From UBA2645 sp044360285 (GTDB lineage: Bacteria > Pseudomonadota > Alphaproteobacteria > Rickettsiales > UBA1997): a stretch of 64,000 nucleotides of DNA. Positions 7,588 to 15,673 of this stretch are shown here, one piece after another (within the stretch, counting starts at the first letter, position 1; every line of letters begins with the position of its first letter). The DNA lies in the NCBI GenBank assembly GCA_044360285.1, contig JBIKKP010000001.1, positions 16,188-80,187 of the forward strand, in the 5' to 3' direction. The notes under the pieces are model-generated. The model ran no database searches and was not told where the DNA came from. It saw only the letters and a program-made list of their open reading frames with translations. A program made the position numbers and the translations under genes.

Positions 7588-7953
7588 TTAACCCAAGTCG
7601 CAATTGAAGGAGCTTTTGCCAGTGATAGCAGAAACGATAGATGGAGCACCAAACATTGCAGCAATACCAGCTACAACACCGATCATCAAACCCCAAGAGA
7701 CTTTACCAGTAAAGAAACCGATACCAACTGAAAGAATTGCAAAAGCAGCAAAAGCTTTGCCTGCGTTTCCAGTGACAATTTGCATAGCACGACACATTGT
7801 ATCAACAAGAATGTTTGAGTTCGGAGTGGCGCTAACGGTTCCAGATTGCGCAGAGGCATCAGCTGCAAAGAAAGGCAAAACTGCCGGTGCAACCGCTACT
7901 AAGAAAAAAGACAAAAGGGCAAACTTTGCCAAAAAAGCTGAAAATTTTTTCAT
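7588..7953 (-). CDS. VirB2/TrbC-like type IV secretion pilin
   Basis: 121 residues: a long hydrophobic signal region (about 1-35, cleavage probably after ASA), then a short loop with one Cys, and two hydrophobic helices (about 66-83 and 87-105) joined by a short turn with a Lys. This is the layout of VirB2/TrbC pilins, which form the extracellular filament of type IV secretion systems. No other vir gene is beside it. In Rickettsiales virB2 genes are often scattered and multicopy, which fits. The assignment is by layout and short motifs such as GKAFAAFAIL. Confidence 0.75.
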   Translation of the reverse strand: MKKFSAFLAKFALLSFFLVAVAPAVLPFFAADASAQSGTVSATPNSNILVDTMCRAMQIVTGNAGKAFAAFAILSVGIGFFTGKVSWGLMIGVVAGIAAMFGAPSIVSAITGKSSFNCDLG

Positions 7954-8071
7954 GTTTCGATAATTGTTTGATGAGAAGGTCTCGAGGTTGGATGGCCAGG
8001 AAGCCAGACAAGCGGCGAATCGCGAAGCAAATTGCCAATCCCTTTCTAAAAATGCAACCCGCTTTTTAAAA

Positions 8072-8965
8072 TCATTTTATAGTTTTTATTTCCCATTCCA
8101 AATCGACACCGGTTTTTTCTTTTACTAAACGTTTAACCTTCTCTCCCAAGCCAATCAAATCGCTAGCCGAGGCCTTGCCGCGATTAATCATAAAATTGCA
8201 ATGCTTAGTGGAAATTTGTGCGTCACCTTGTTGCATTCCTCTACAGCCAGCTGCATCGATCAATTCCCACGCCTTTTTATCCACAGGATTCTTGAAGGTG
8301 CTGCCCCCTGTTTTGGCGCGAATTGGCTGCGCATTTTCGCGCTGCAAATTGAAAGCGGCAATTTTTTGCGAGACCTCTTCAACGCTTGATCTGACTGCTT
8401 TAAACGTCGCTTCAACAAAAATAAAATTTTGCGCGATTTTGCTGCCGCGATAATAAAATCCAAAATCAGAATTTTTTAATTCATGCAAATTTCCGGCAAA
8501 ATCTAATGCCTTTGCGCTGACCAAAGTTGCGGCAATATCAGAACCGTAACATCCAGCGTTCATCGCTACAGCTCCACCAATTGAGCCCGGGATTCCAGTT
8601 AAAAATTCCAAACCGCCAAGCGCAGAATTTTTTGCATTCAAGGCAACATTGCCGCAGAGAGCAGCTGCGCCGGCGGTGACAAAATTCTCATCGCAAAAAA
8701 CTTTCGCAAATTCGCCGCCAAGCCTTATTACCACACCATTCACGCCTTCATCAGAAATTATGACATTTGATGCAGCACCAAGAATTTTTATGGGAATTTC
8801 CTTTGGACAATTTTGTAAAAAATCCTGTAAATCTAAGATATCAGAGGGCTTAAAGAGAATTTCAGCTTTACCGCCAACGTCAAACCAGCTTTTTAAATCG
8901 GCATTTTGGCGATAAACTCCGCGCACTTTTGGCAGAGATTGTGGCGTAATTTTTGCGTCAAACAT
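8072..8965 (-). CDS. murB: UDP-N-acetylenolpyruvoylglucosamine reductase
   Basis: FAD enzyme that reduces the enolpyruvyl group to give UDP-MurNAc. In its 297 residues the FAD-binding motif GIPGSIGGAVAMNAGCYGSDI lies near 123-143, and the active-site Ser is in TGGSTFKNP near 218-226. SWFDVGGKAE near the N-terminus also matches. It overlaps trmB by 8 bp and is separated from the VirB2-like gene by about 120 bp with no gene. Confidence 0.96.
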   Translation of the reverse strand: MFDAKITPQSLPKVRGVYRQNADLKSWFDVGGKAEILFKPSDILDLQDFLQNCPKEIPIKILGAASNVIISDEGVNGVVIRLGGEFAKVFCDENFVTAGAAALCGNVALNAKNSALGGLEFLTGIPGSIGGAVAMNAGCYGSDIAATLVSAKALDFAGNLHELKNSDFGFYYRGSKIAQNFIFVEATFKAVRSSVEEVSQKIAAFNLQRENAQPIRAKTGGSTFKNPVDKKAWELIDAAGCRGMQQGDAQISTKHCNFMINRGKASASDLIGLGEKVKRLVKEKTGVDLEWEIKTIK

Positions 8966-9650
8966 TTTTGCTTAAATTAAAAATTACCGGCACGCGCCCT
9001 TCAACTATAGCTTTGCGCTGATATTTTGTTTCAACCCAATCACTTGGGAAATTTTGCCAATCTTTTTTTGAATTTGCGTCCCAAGAAAAATTTTTGCTGC
9101 GTAAAATTTGCGCCAGAATCCAAGTTTTGTAAGAGTCGTGATCCGTTGCAATTACTAACTTACCGCCATCTTTCATTTTTGGCGCAAGGATTGAATCAAA
9201 AAATTCCAGCGAAAGTAAGCGGCGTTTAAAATGCTTAGATTTTGGCCAAGGATCGGGGAAAAGAATAAAAATCTCGTCAAAAAACTTATCAGAAAAATTC
9301 GGCCAAAAACCGCGCACGTCTTGCTTAGAGAGGCGTAAATTTTGCAGCGGCTCTTGTTCGAGTTTGGCAAGCAAATTCACCACACCGTTTAGATGCGGCT
9401 CAAAACCGTAAAAATTTTTCTGTGGATTATTTTTAGCCTTTTCGAACAAAAAATCACCAAAGCCAAAACCAATCTCAAGCACGTTGGCGCCTTTATTTTC
9501 AGCAGCTTGCGGCTCTGCAACTAGTTCATATTTTGGTAATAATTCGCTAAGCAAAAAATTTTTATGATCGGAAAGTCGACGGCTTTTGATGCGGCCGAAG
9601 CTACGGATCAAAATCCGTTCAACATCTTTTTTAATCTCAGATTTCGACAT
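8958..9650 (-). CDS. trmB: tRNA (guanine-N7-)-methyltransferase TrmB
   Basis: Makes m7G46 in tRNA variable loops. The 230 residues contain the SAM-binding motif VLEIGFGFGDFL (near 55-66) and the TrmB signature FPDPWPKSKHFKRRL (near 130-144). RSFGRIKSRRLSDHKN at the N-terminus is typical of the alphaproteobacterial form. The 3' end overlaps the murB start, suggesting coupling. Confidence 0.95.
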   Translation of the reverse strand: MSKSEIKKDVERILIRSFGRIKSRRLSDHKNFLLSELLPKYELVAEPQAAENKGANVLEIGFGFGDFLFEKAKNNPQKNFYGFEPHLNGVVNLLAKLEQEPLQNLRLSKQDVRGFWPNFSDKFFDEIFILFPDPWPKSKHFKRRLLSLEFFDSILAPKMKDGGKLVIATDHDSYKTWILAQILRSKNFSWDANSKKDWQNFPSDWVETKYQRKAIVEGRVPVIFNLSKNV

Positions 9651-9682
9651 ATTTTGAGCGCTTTTTTGGTAAAATTAGGCGG

Positions 9683-10129
9683 CTATTTTGATAATTTGGC
9701 AACTCGGCGCTCATGCCTTCCACCCTCGAATTCAGCTGTCAAAAAGGCTTTTACCACCGACAAGGCCGTTTTGTTTTTGACCATTCTTGCCCCAAGACAA
9801 AGTACGTTGGCGTTATTGTGGGCGCGTGATAATTTTGCTGCTTTGACGCTGTGACAAAGTGCCGCGCGAATATGTTTGTGGCGATTGGCGGCAATAGAAA
9901 TTCCAACGCCGCTGCCGCAAATTAATATGCCAAAGTCAGCAGAATTTTTACGAACTTTTTTACAAAGTTTGTTAGCATAGTCGGGATAATCAACCGAAGC
10001 GCTTTCTGAATCGCAACCCAGGTCAAGAACAGAAATTTTTAGTTTTTTTAACTCAGATAATAGAGAATCTTTCAACACAAAACCAGCGTGATCAGAAGCG
10101 AGATAGACTTTTGCTGGAATTTTTTTCAT
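9683..10129 (-). CDS. rpiB: ribose 5-phosphate isomerase B
   Basis: Interconverts ribose-5-P and ribulose-5-P in the pentose phosphate pathway. VYLASDHAGF, DLGCDSESASVDYPDYA and GILICGSGVGISIAANR are the RpiB motifs, including the active-site Cys. The frame is open farther upstream, but that part runs through the rpsI terminator, so the start is taken at 10129 (MKKIPAKVYLAS); an ATG at 10141 is also possible. Confidence 0.93.
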   Translation of the reverse strand: MKKIPAKVYLASDHAGFVLKDSLLSELKKLKISVLDLGCDSESASVDYPDYANKLCKKVRKNSADFGILICGSGVGISIAANRHKHIRAALCHSVKAAKLSRAHNNANVLCLGARMVKNKTALSVVKAFLTAEFEGGRHERRVAKLSK

Positions 10130-10144
10130 CGAAGAAATCATTAA

Positions 10145-10181
10145 ACAAAAAAATTGCTTGGGACTTCCATCCCAAGCAATT
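10145..10181 (-). terminator. rho-independent terminator after rpsI
   Basis: On the minus strand AATTGCTTGGGA pairs with TCCCAAGCAATT (12 bp, 10152-10181) around a 6-nt loop, followed by a T-run (10145-10151). It ends the rplM-rpsI operon and helps fix the rpiB start. Confidence 0.92.
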
Positions 10182-10232
10182 CGAATTTTTTGTAAAAGTG
10201 ACGAAGCTTTGCCAATAAAGGCTGCAAGCGTA

Positions 10233-10697
10233 TTAACGTTTGCGGTAAGTTTGTCCTTTGCGGGCTTTTTTGAGACCGTATTTTTTACGTTCAACAACGC
10301 GAGAATCACGAGTCAAGAATCCACCAACGCGCAGAACTTTACGAGTTGTTGGATCGAAAGCTGCTAGAGCTTTGCTGATGCCATGAGAAAGAGCGCCGGC
10401 TTGGCCACTTTTTCCACCGCCAATCATGTCAGCAACAACGTCGAATTTATTTTCGCATCCAGCTGCACCAAATGGAGCTCTGGCAATGTTGAACAGAATT
10501 TCGCGGCCAAGGTAAAGTTTACCTTCCATGCCATTAATTTGAACTTTTCCTGAGCCTTTTTTGATCCAGACGCGGGCAATAGCATTTTTTCTTTTGCCAG
10601 TTGCGTAAGAACGACCCTGAGCGTCAATGCGTGGCTCAACCAGAGCTTCCGTCTTTGGGGTAACTTCGATAATTCTTTCTTTGATGACTGCAGACAT
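10233..10697 (-). CDS. rpsI: 30S ribosomal protein S9
   Basis: Small-subunit protein whose C-terminal tail reaches the P site. SYATGKRKNAIARVWIKKGSG and the C-terminus GLKKARKGQTYRKR are the standard S9 signatures. The 154-residue length, with a ~30-residue N-terminal extension, is typical of Alphaproteobacteria. It is 2 bp downstream of rplM. Confidence 0.97.
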   Translation of the reverse strand: MSAVIKERIIEVTPKTEALVEPRIDAQGRSYATGKRKNAIARVWIKKGSGKVQINGMEGKLYLGREILFNIARAPFGAAGCENKFDVVADMIGGGKSGQAGALSHGISKALAAFDPTTRKVLRVGGFLTRDSRVVERKKYGLKKARKGQTYRKR

Positions 10698-10699
10698 GT

Positions 10700-11167
10700 T
10701 TAGTTAACTTTTGTGTTTTTGCGATTCAGGGAAGCAACATCCAAAACTTGTGGCGATTGCCCTTGGTGTTTGTGTTCACTGCCTTTGTAAAGGTGCAACT
10801 TGAGCATAATGTCGCGCTGCAAAGGTCCGCGAGAAATCATACGAGAAATTGCATATTCCAAAACTCTTTCAGGATGATTTCCTTCAATGATTTGACGTGC
10901 AGTTCTGTCTTTGATTCCACCAGGAAAACCAGTGTGCCAATAGTAAAGTTTTTCGGCATATTTTTTGCCGGTTAGTTTCACTTTATCAGCATTAATGATG
11001 ACAACGTGATCGCCGCAATCAAGGTTTGGGGTGAAGGTGGCTTTGTGTTTTCCGCGCAAAAGGTTGGCAACGATTGTGGATAGACGTCCCAGGACAAGGC
11101 CTTCAGCGTCGATTAACCACCACTTTCTTTCAATTTCTTTTGGTTTGGCTACGTAAGTTTTAAGCAT
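10700..11167 (-). CDS. rplM: 50S ribosomal protein L13
   Basis: Early-assembling large-subunit protein. WWLIDAEGLVLGRLSTIVANLLRGKHK and the NADKVKLTGKK stretch identify L13; 155 residues is normal. The start is preceded on the minus strand by GAGGA. It is the first gene of the rplM-rpsI operon; the 127-bp gap upstream should hold the promoter. Confidence 0.97.
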   Translation of the reverse strand: MLKTYVAKPKEIERKWWLIDAEGLVLGRLSTIVANLLRGKHKATFTPNLDCGDHVVIINADKVKLTGKKYAEKLYYWHTGFPGGIKDRTARQIIEGNHPERVLEYAISRMISRGPLQRDIMLKLHLYKGSEHKHQGQSPQVLDVASLNRKNTKVN

Positions 11168-11294
11168 AAAAAATCCTCGAAGGAGGCTTCAGAATTAAGG
11201 TTTGTAAGACTTTTAAATGTATCGGGAAAAAATGGGAGGCGGGGCATTCAATTCACCAAAAGTGAAATGTCAAATTTTTTCTCCGAAGAGTGTG

Positions 11295-11885
11295 TCAGAC
11301 AGTAGTTGAGGTTAAGTGCCTTGTATAATCTTGACGCAAAATGCTGAAAGAATGCACGTCCACGTAGCGCCCAAGGTGATAACGGTGCTGACGCAAAACG
11401 CCCTCTAAGGTAAAACCTTTTTTCAACAACAAATTGCGCGAAGGTTCGTTTAGCACCGAGGTGTATGCCTCGATACGATTTACACGCCAATCTTTGAAGC
11501 CATGCTGCAACATCACGTCAATTGCGTGGCTGGATATTCCCTGACGCCAGAATTCACGCGCTAAATCATAACTTAATTCCATGCGACTTTGGTAGGCATT
11601 ATAGCTGGTGAGTCCAATAGTACCAACCAAACGATCGTCGCTTTTGCGCGCAATGGCAAAATAAACACCTTCATCGCGGTAATAAATTCCGCGCCAATAT
11701 CGCATTTCTTGCAGCGCCGTTTCAACACTGCGCGGGATCTCGCACATGATGTATTTATTTACTTCAGGATCGTTGTAATAACGCAAAAAATCCTCAACAT
11801 CAGAATCGCGTTTTTCGCGCAAATAAAACTCACCCAAATCAAATTCGCGAAACTGTTTTTGCGGCAGAGGGTAAGCGTTATACAT
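11295..11885 (-). CDS. GNAT family N-acetyltransferase (RimJ/RimL-like)
   Basis: 196 residues with the RimJ-type acetyltransferase layout: FYLREKRDSDVEDFLRYYNDPEV at the N-terminus, LVGTIGLTSYN, ELSYDLAREFWRQGISSHAI (the acetyl-CoA loop) and NEPSRNLLLKKGFTLEG. The substrate (ribosomal protein, antibiotic or other amine) cannot be told from sequence. It starts 2 bp after tlyC ends and closes the znuB-hemH-ybeY-tlyC run. Confidence 0.85.
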   Translation of the reverse strand: MYNAYPLPQKQFREFDLGEFYLREKRDSDVEDFLRYYNDPEVNKYIMCEIPRSVETALQEMRYWRGIYYRDEGVYFAIARKSDDRLVGTIGLTSYNAYQSRMELSYDLAREFWRQGISSHAIDVMLQHGFKDWRVNRIEAYTSVLNEPSRNLLLKKGFTLEGVLRQHRYHLGRYVDVHSFSILRQDYTRHLTSTTV

Positions 11886-11887
11886 GT

Positions 11888-12769
11888 TTACGATTCTTTG
11901 ATTTTACTGATTTCAAGAAGCTTTACGCTGCGATTATCAGCGTCGATTATTTTGATGCTCAGGCCATATTTTTTAGCTTCATCACCAATATCTGGAACGC
12001 GCTTAAAGATAGACATTGCAAGGCCTCCCACGGTTTCAAACTGGTCGCTTCTTGATTTTATTTTTACCTGCAAAACTTCTTCCAGCTTCTTGATTTCAAC
12101 ACGACCGCCAATTTGAAAAAGATTTTCTTCAACTTTTTTAATACGGAAAAAAGAGCTTTCGTCTGGCAAATCGTGCTCGTCTTCGATGTCACCAAAAATT
12201 TGTTCCATCAAATTTTCAATCGTCACCAATCCATCAACCGCGCCAAATTCATCAAGAACGATAGCAATATGAACGCGCATATTTCGCATACGCAGCATCA
12301 AATCAGCAAGCTTCATTGAACCTGGAACAAAAAGAATTTTGCGCAGAATTTTACTCAAAGAAAATTCCGCATCTTTTTCGCATAAAAACTTTGCTAGATC
12401 CTTGCTGTGAATGAATCCAACCACCTCGTCAACATTGTCGCGAAACACCGGAATTCGTGTATGTCCTTGCAAAGTGATAAGTTGTTTGAGGTCTTCCAAA
12501 CTGGCATCGTAATCAATAGCAATAATGTCGCCTCTTGGCGTCATGATTGAGGAAACTTTTTTATCACCAAAACCAGCGATATTTTTGAACATCTTTTTTT
12601 CTTCGGCACCGATCAGACCTTCCTTTTCATAGGCTTCAACAACGTGTGAAATCACTGAAGCGAAAGATTTTTTAGTTTTTTTGCCAAAAAGACTGAAGCA
12701 AAAGTTGAGTAATTTTTTGGCGCGTGATTTTGATTTAAGTTCGTGAGTTTTCTTACTATGAGTGTCCAT
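11888..12769 (-). CDS. tlyC: CBS-domain protein of the TlyC/CorC family
   Basis: 293 residues. Two CBS domains (IMTPRGDIIAIDYDASLEDL near 78 and the second near 140-200) are followed by the C-terminal CorC/HlyC domain (FQIGGRVEIKKLEE). The family includes Mg/Co efflux accessory proteins and rickettsial TlyC, named haemolysin. There is no N-terminal CNNM membrane domain, so this is the short soluble form. The ybeY-tlyC order is widespread in Alphaproteobacteria. Confidence 0.9.
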   Translation of the reverse strand: MDTHSKKTHELKSKSRAKKLLNFCFSLFGKKTKKSFASVISHVVEAYEKEGLIGAEEKKMFKNIAGFGDKKVSSIMTPRGDIIAIDYDASLEDLKQLITLQGHTRIPVFRDNVDEVVGFIHSKDLAKFLCEKDAEFSLSKILRKILFVPGSMKLADLMLRMRNMRVHIAIVLDEFGAVDGLVTIENLMEQIFGDIEDEHDLPDESSFFRIKKVEENLFQIGGRVEIKKLEEVLQVKIKSRSDQFETVGGLAMSIFKRVPDIGDEAKKYGLSIKIIDADNRSVKLLEISKIKES

Positions 12770-12780
12770 TGAGGCTTGAT

Positions 12781-13299
12781 TTAATTGAGGCGATAGGGGT
12801 TTTGAATTCCAAGTTGTTTGAGGATTTTTATTTCGATTTTCTCCATTTTTTCAGCCATTTTTTCATCTTCATGATCATGACCAAGCAAGTGCAGAAGCGC
12901 GTGCACAATAAGATGGCTTAAATGATTTTCAAATTTCTTTTTGTTTTTTTCTGCATCTTTTTTGGTGACTTCGTAAGCAATAACAATATCGCCTAAAAAC
13001 AAGTAGCTAAGGCCTTTGGCAGCTTTTTTGATTCCAAACTCACGCAAAAAATTTTCATCAAGTTGCGAAAAAGACAAAACGTCGGTTGGCGAATTTTTGC
13101 CGCGAAACTCAAAATTTATTTTTTTGATCTGCTGATTTGAAACCATTGAAATAGCCAGCTCGAGCGTAAAATTTTTTTTGAGAATTTTTTGTAAATCGGT
13201 GAGTGGAATAACTTTTTCGCAAGTTTTTCTAACAAATTTTTCGATGTCTTTTTGCACCAGCCATTTTTTGCTTTTCACTTCTACGTCTAGAGAAATCAT
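12781..13299 (-). CDS. ybeY: endoribonuclease YbeY
   Basis: Zinc-dependent single-strand endoribonuclease for 16S rRNA 3' maturation and ribosome quality control. The metal site HALLHLLGHDHEDEKMAEKM (HxxxHxxGxDH) is intact near residues 122-141. I take the ATG at 13299, which overlaps the hemH TGA as ATGA; an upstream ATG at 13326 would add nine residues and overlap hemH by 31 bp. RGKNSPTDVLSF is the second family motif. Confidence 0.95.
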   Translation of the reverse strand: MISLDVEVKSKKWLVQKDIEKFVRKTCEKVIPLTDLQKILKKNFTLELAISMVSNQQIKKINFEFRGKNSPTDVLSFSQLDENFLREFGIKKAAKGLSYLFLGDIVIAYEVTKKDAEKNKKKFENHLSHLIVHALLHLLGHDHEDEKMAEKMEKIEIKILKQLGIQNPYRLN

Positions 13300-14372
13300 G
13301 CTTGGCAAGGGTTTGGGTTTTGACAAAATTTAAATTCTTTTGGACAAATTCTGTGTTTTTTCATGCCCGAAAAAAATTCTGACTCATCGCCGATATTTGC
13401 CTCTTTGCAAATTTCTGTAAGCGCTTTGATGAAGTGCCCTTCAAGATTCAAAGCCGGCACGCGCAGATAGTTTTTAGCACCCAAATCCGTCGCTAATTTT
13501 TTATATTCAATATCAAGTTCCGCCAATGTTTCTAAGTGATCCGAGACAAAAGCAACCGGCACAATTACTGGAATTTTTTTATCAAGAATCGTGCTGCGAA
13601 GTGCTGTATCAAGGCTTGGAGAAGTCCATTGTAATGGGCCAACTTTCGACTGATAACAAATGCGAAAATCAATTTCACTTTTTTCAACTGAGAAAATTTC
13701 CGCTAAATTCTCGACAATTTTTTCAGTAGTTTGCGTCACTTGAAAAACATAGGGATCACCAGCATTTACAAGCTTCTGTGGCAATCCGTGCGCTGAAAAA
13801 AGAAAACGAAATTTGTGTAAATTTTGTTCGTAGAGTTGAACAACTTTTTGCTTAATTAAAATAGCGTGCGACTTGATAAATTCGATTTGCGTTGGATAGC
13901 AGCACACAATTTTAAGCGGAACTTTTTCATCAAATTTGTCGATAAAATCTTGCAGCGATGATCTGGTTGTGGCGCTAGAGAATTGAGGATAGAGCGGCAA
14001 TAAAATCACTTTATCTGGCCCATATTCCTTCACCCTTTTTATCACTTCAGCGGCGAAAGGATGAAAGTAGCGCATCGCCACAAAAACCTTAAAATTTCCA
14101 AAAAAAGAAAGCTCCTTCTCAAGGGCGTGAGCCTGCGCCGAAGTCACCTCCAGCAACGGTGACTTGCCACCAATTTCAGCATAAATTTTTTGCACTTTCG
14201 GCGCTCTTCTTTTTGAAATAAGTTTAGCAATCAAAAAACGAAAAGGCTGCGGCAGATCAATGATTGCCTTATCTGAGAACAGATTGAAAAGAAATTTTTC
14301 AACCGAAGAAAGCGAATCAGGCCCGCCTAAATTGAATAAAACTACTGCTGTTTTTTGGTTAAAATTTTTCAT
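13296..14372 (-). CDS. hemH: ferrochelatase
   Basis: Inserts Fe2+ into protoporphyrin IX at the inner membrane. AVVLFNLGGPDSLSSVEKFLF at the N-terminus, MRYFHPF, and the catalytic His in FLFSAHGLPQKLV are visible. The C-terminal extension includes CPKEFKFCQNPNPC, cysteines like those that bind a [2Fe-2S] cluster in some alphaproteobacterial ferrochelatases. It overlaps znuB (ATGA) upstream and ybeY downstream. Confidence 0.95.
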   Translation of the reverse strand: MKNFNQKTAVVLFNLGGPDSLSSVEKFLFNLFSDKAIIDLPQPFRFLIAKLISKRRAPKVQKIYAEIGGKSPLLEVTSAQAHALEKELSFFGNFKVFVAMRYFHPFAAEVIKRVKEYGPDKVILLPLYPQFSSATTRSSLQDFIDKFDEKVPLKIVCCYPTQIEFIKSHAILIKQKVVQLYEQNLHKFRFLFSAHGLPQKLVNAGDPYVFQVTQTTEKIVENLAEIFSVEKSEIDFRICYQSKVGPLQWTSPSLDTALRSTILDKKIPVIVPVAFVSDHLETLAELDIEYKKLATDLGAKNYLRVPALNLEGHFIKALTEICKEANIGDESEFFSGMKKHRICPKEFKFCQNPNPCQA

Positions 14373-15163
14373 GATTTTGTAAGAAAGTTTCTCACCAACA
14401 AGCTGAGGAAAAAAACCGCGGAAAAAACTGCGACTATTGTTGAATTTACTGTAAGATCAAAGCTGCTTGCAACCTTGAAGGAAGCTGCACAAAGGCATGT
14501 TGCAGCAATCACGCTAAACAACATCATTTGCTTGGCAGAAATGCAAAAAATTCGCGCAATTGCAGCGGGTAAAATGAACAAGGCGGTCATTAAAAAAACA
14601 CCAACAATTCGCGAAAAAAGCGCAACAACAACAGAAAATAAAAGCAAAAAAGATATCTGCCAAAAATCTACGTTAATACCCTCAACCTTTGCCAGCTCTT
14701 GATTGGTGCAAATCAGTAGAATTTTTTTGAAGGCAAAAATTACATAAAAAATCACTGCAAGAGTTATGGCAAATAGCAGCGCCAAATCGCTGTTTTCAAC
14801 CGTCAAAACATCGCCAAAAACATAGGAAGAAAAACTAAAATTTTTGATCCACAAATCATTTAATAAAAGAGCCGCAGCGACGCAAGAGTAGGACAGAATT
14901 GCGATTATTGAATCCTTAGCAAAAAAGCGGTTTTTCGAAATTAACAAGAACGTAGTGGCAAAAATTATCGCAAAAAAAATCAGCACAAAATTGCTCTCAA
15001 TTGCAAAAAGTGCACCAAGTGCCAAACCAAGCAGCGAGGCGTGTGAAAGCGAATCACCAAGATAGGAAATTTTTTTCCACAACACAAAAACGCCAAGCAA
15101 GCTGCAAGAAATTGCAATCAAAATCATTGCAAAAAACGGCTTCACTAAAAAGGATGCGAGCAC
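14369..15163 (-). CDS. znuB: zinc/manganese ABC transporter permease (ZnuB-like)
   Basis: 264 residues of hydrophobic helices forming an ABC-3 family permease. LVKPFFAMILIAISCSLLGVFVLWKKISYLGDSLSHASLLG at the N-terminus and the repeated VGVFLMTALFILPAAIAR element are diagnostic of ZnuB/MntB. ZnuA and ZnuC are not next to it. Its last codons overlap the hemH start by 4 bp, tying metal uptake to haem synthesis. Confidence 0.88.
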   Translation of the reverse strand: MLASFLVKPFFAMILIAISCSLLGVFVLWKKISYLGDSLSHASLLGLALGALFAIESNFVLIFFAIIFATTFLLISKNRFFAKDSIIAILSYSCVAAALLLNDLWIKNFSFSSYVFGDVLTVENSDLALLFAITLAVIFYVIFAFKKILLICTNQELAKVEGINVDFWQISFLLLFSVVVALFSRIVGVFLMTALFILPAAIARIFCISAKQMMLFSVIAATCLCAASFKVASSFDLTVNSTIVAVFSAVFFLSLLVRNFLTKS

Positions 15164-15192
15164 TTTGTTTTCTAAGTTAAATTAAGACTTGT

Positions 15193-15585
15193 ATGCCAGA
15201 AAAATCTTCCCTGCTGTCGCAATTCATGAAAAAGCAGTTCAGCGAAAAATCTAGCAAAAAAAATCCGGTCAAATCCGCGCCAACTAAGGGAACAAAACCA
15301 GTGAAAGGTGACGAAGAAGAGGGAAAAAAAGATGGACAAGAACAAGAAATGACCGAGGAAGAAAAACTCGAAGATGCAAAAAAAGCCTCGCGCAACAAGG
15401 CTGCAGAGCGCGATCAAACCGAAATGCTAAAAAAATTAATTGCACAAACTTTAATCAAATACACGGTTTTACTAAGCCTTCTTGGCATTCTTACTTATGG
15501 CATCATCGAATTTGGACCAGCCCTTATGGCCTCGCTTAACGGACTGATCTATAAAGTTTTGATGGGCGCCTTAAGCCAGAAGTAG
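15193..15585 (+). CDS. unrecognised charged single-pass membrane protein
   Basis: 130 residues not assigned to a family. About 85 residues of Lys/Glu/Ser-rich, probably disordered and cytoplasmic sequence (KGTKPVKGDEEEGKKDGQEQ) precede a hydrophobic segment TVLLSLLGILTYGIIEFGPALMASLNGLIY (about 92-120). Opposite-strand frames also exist here, but they are compositional shadows of the Lys/Glu codons. It lies between the divergent znuB and the pdhA operon. Confidence 0.6.
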   Translation: MPEKSSLLSQFMKKQFSEKSSKKNPVKSAPTKGTKPVKGDEEEGKKDGQEQEMTEEEKLEDAKKASRNKAAERDQTEMLKKLIAQTLIKYTVLLSLLGILTYGIIEFGPALMASLNGLIYKVLMGALSQK

Positions 15586-15673
15586 CATGGCTTCAAGCCG
15601 GTTTGACTTTTTAATTTCGCCTCTTATCAAGCGCCGCCCTCGCCTAACTATTTAACCGTAAAAATTTACGTAG

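Noticed and set aside
7588..7953. A complete type IV secretion locus
   Set aside because: Only the pilin-like gene is present; neighbours are rpmB and murB.
11248..11490. Minus-strand frame overlapping the 3' end of the GNAT gene
   Set aside because: It is in another frame of a gene with clear acetyltransferase motifs and shows none of its own.
15172..15417. Minus-strand frames opposite the 15193 gene
   Set aside because: Their Ser/Phe-rich translation is the mirror of Lys/Glu codons on the plus strand; no motif, and the plus frame has a sensible membrane segment.
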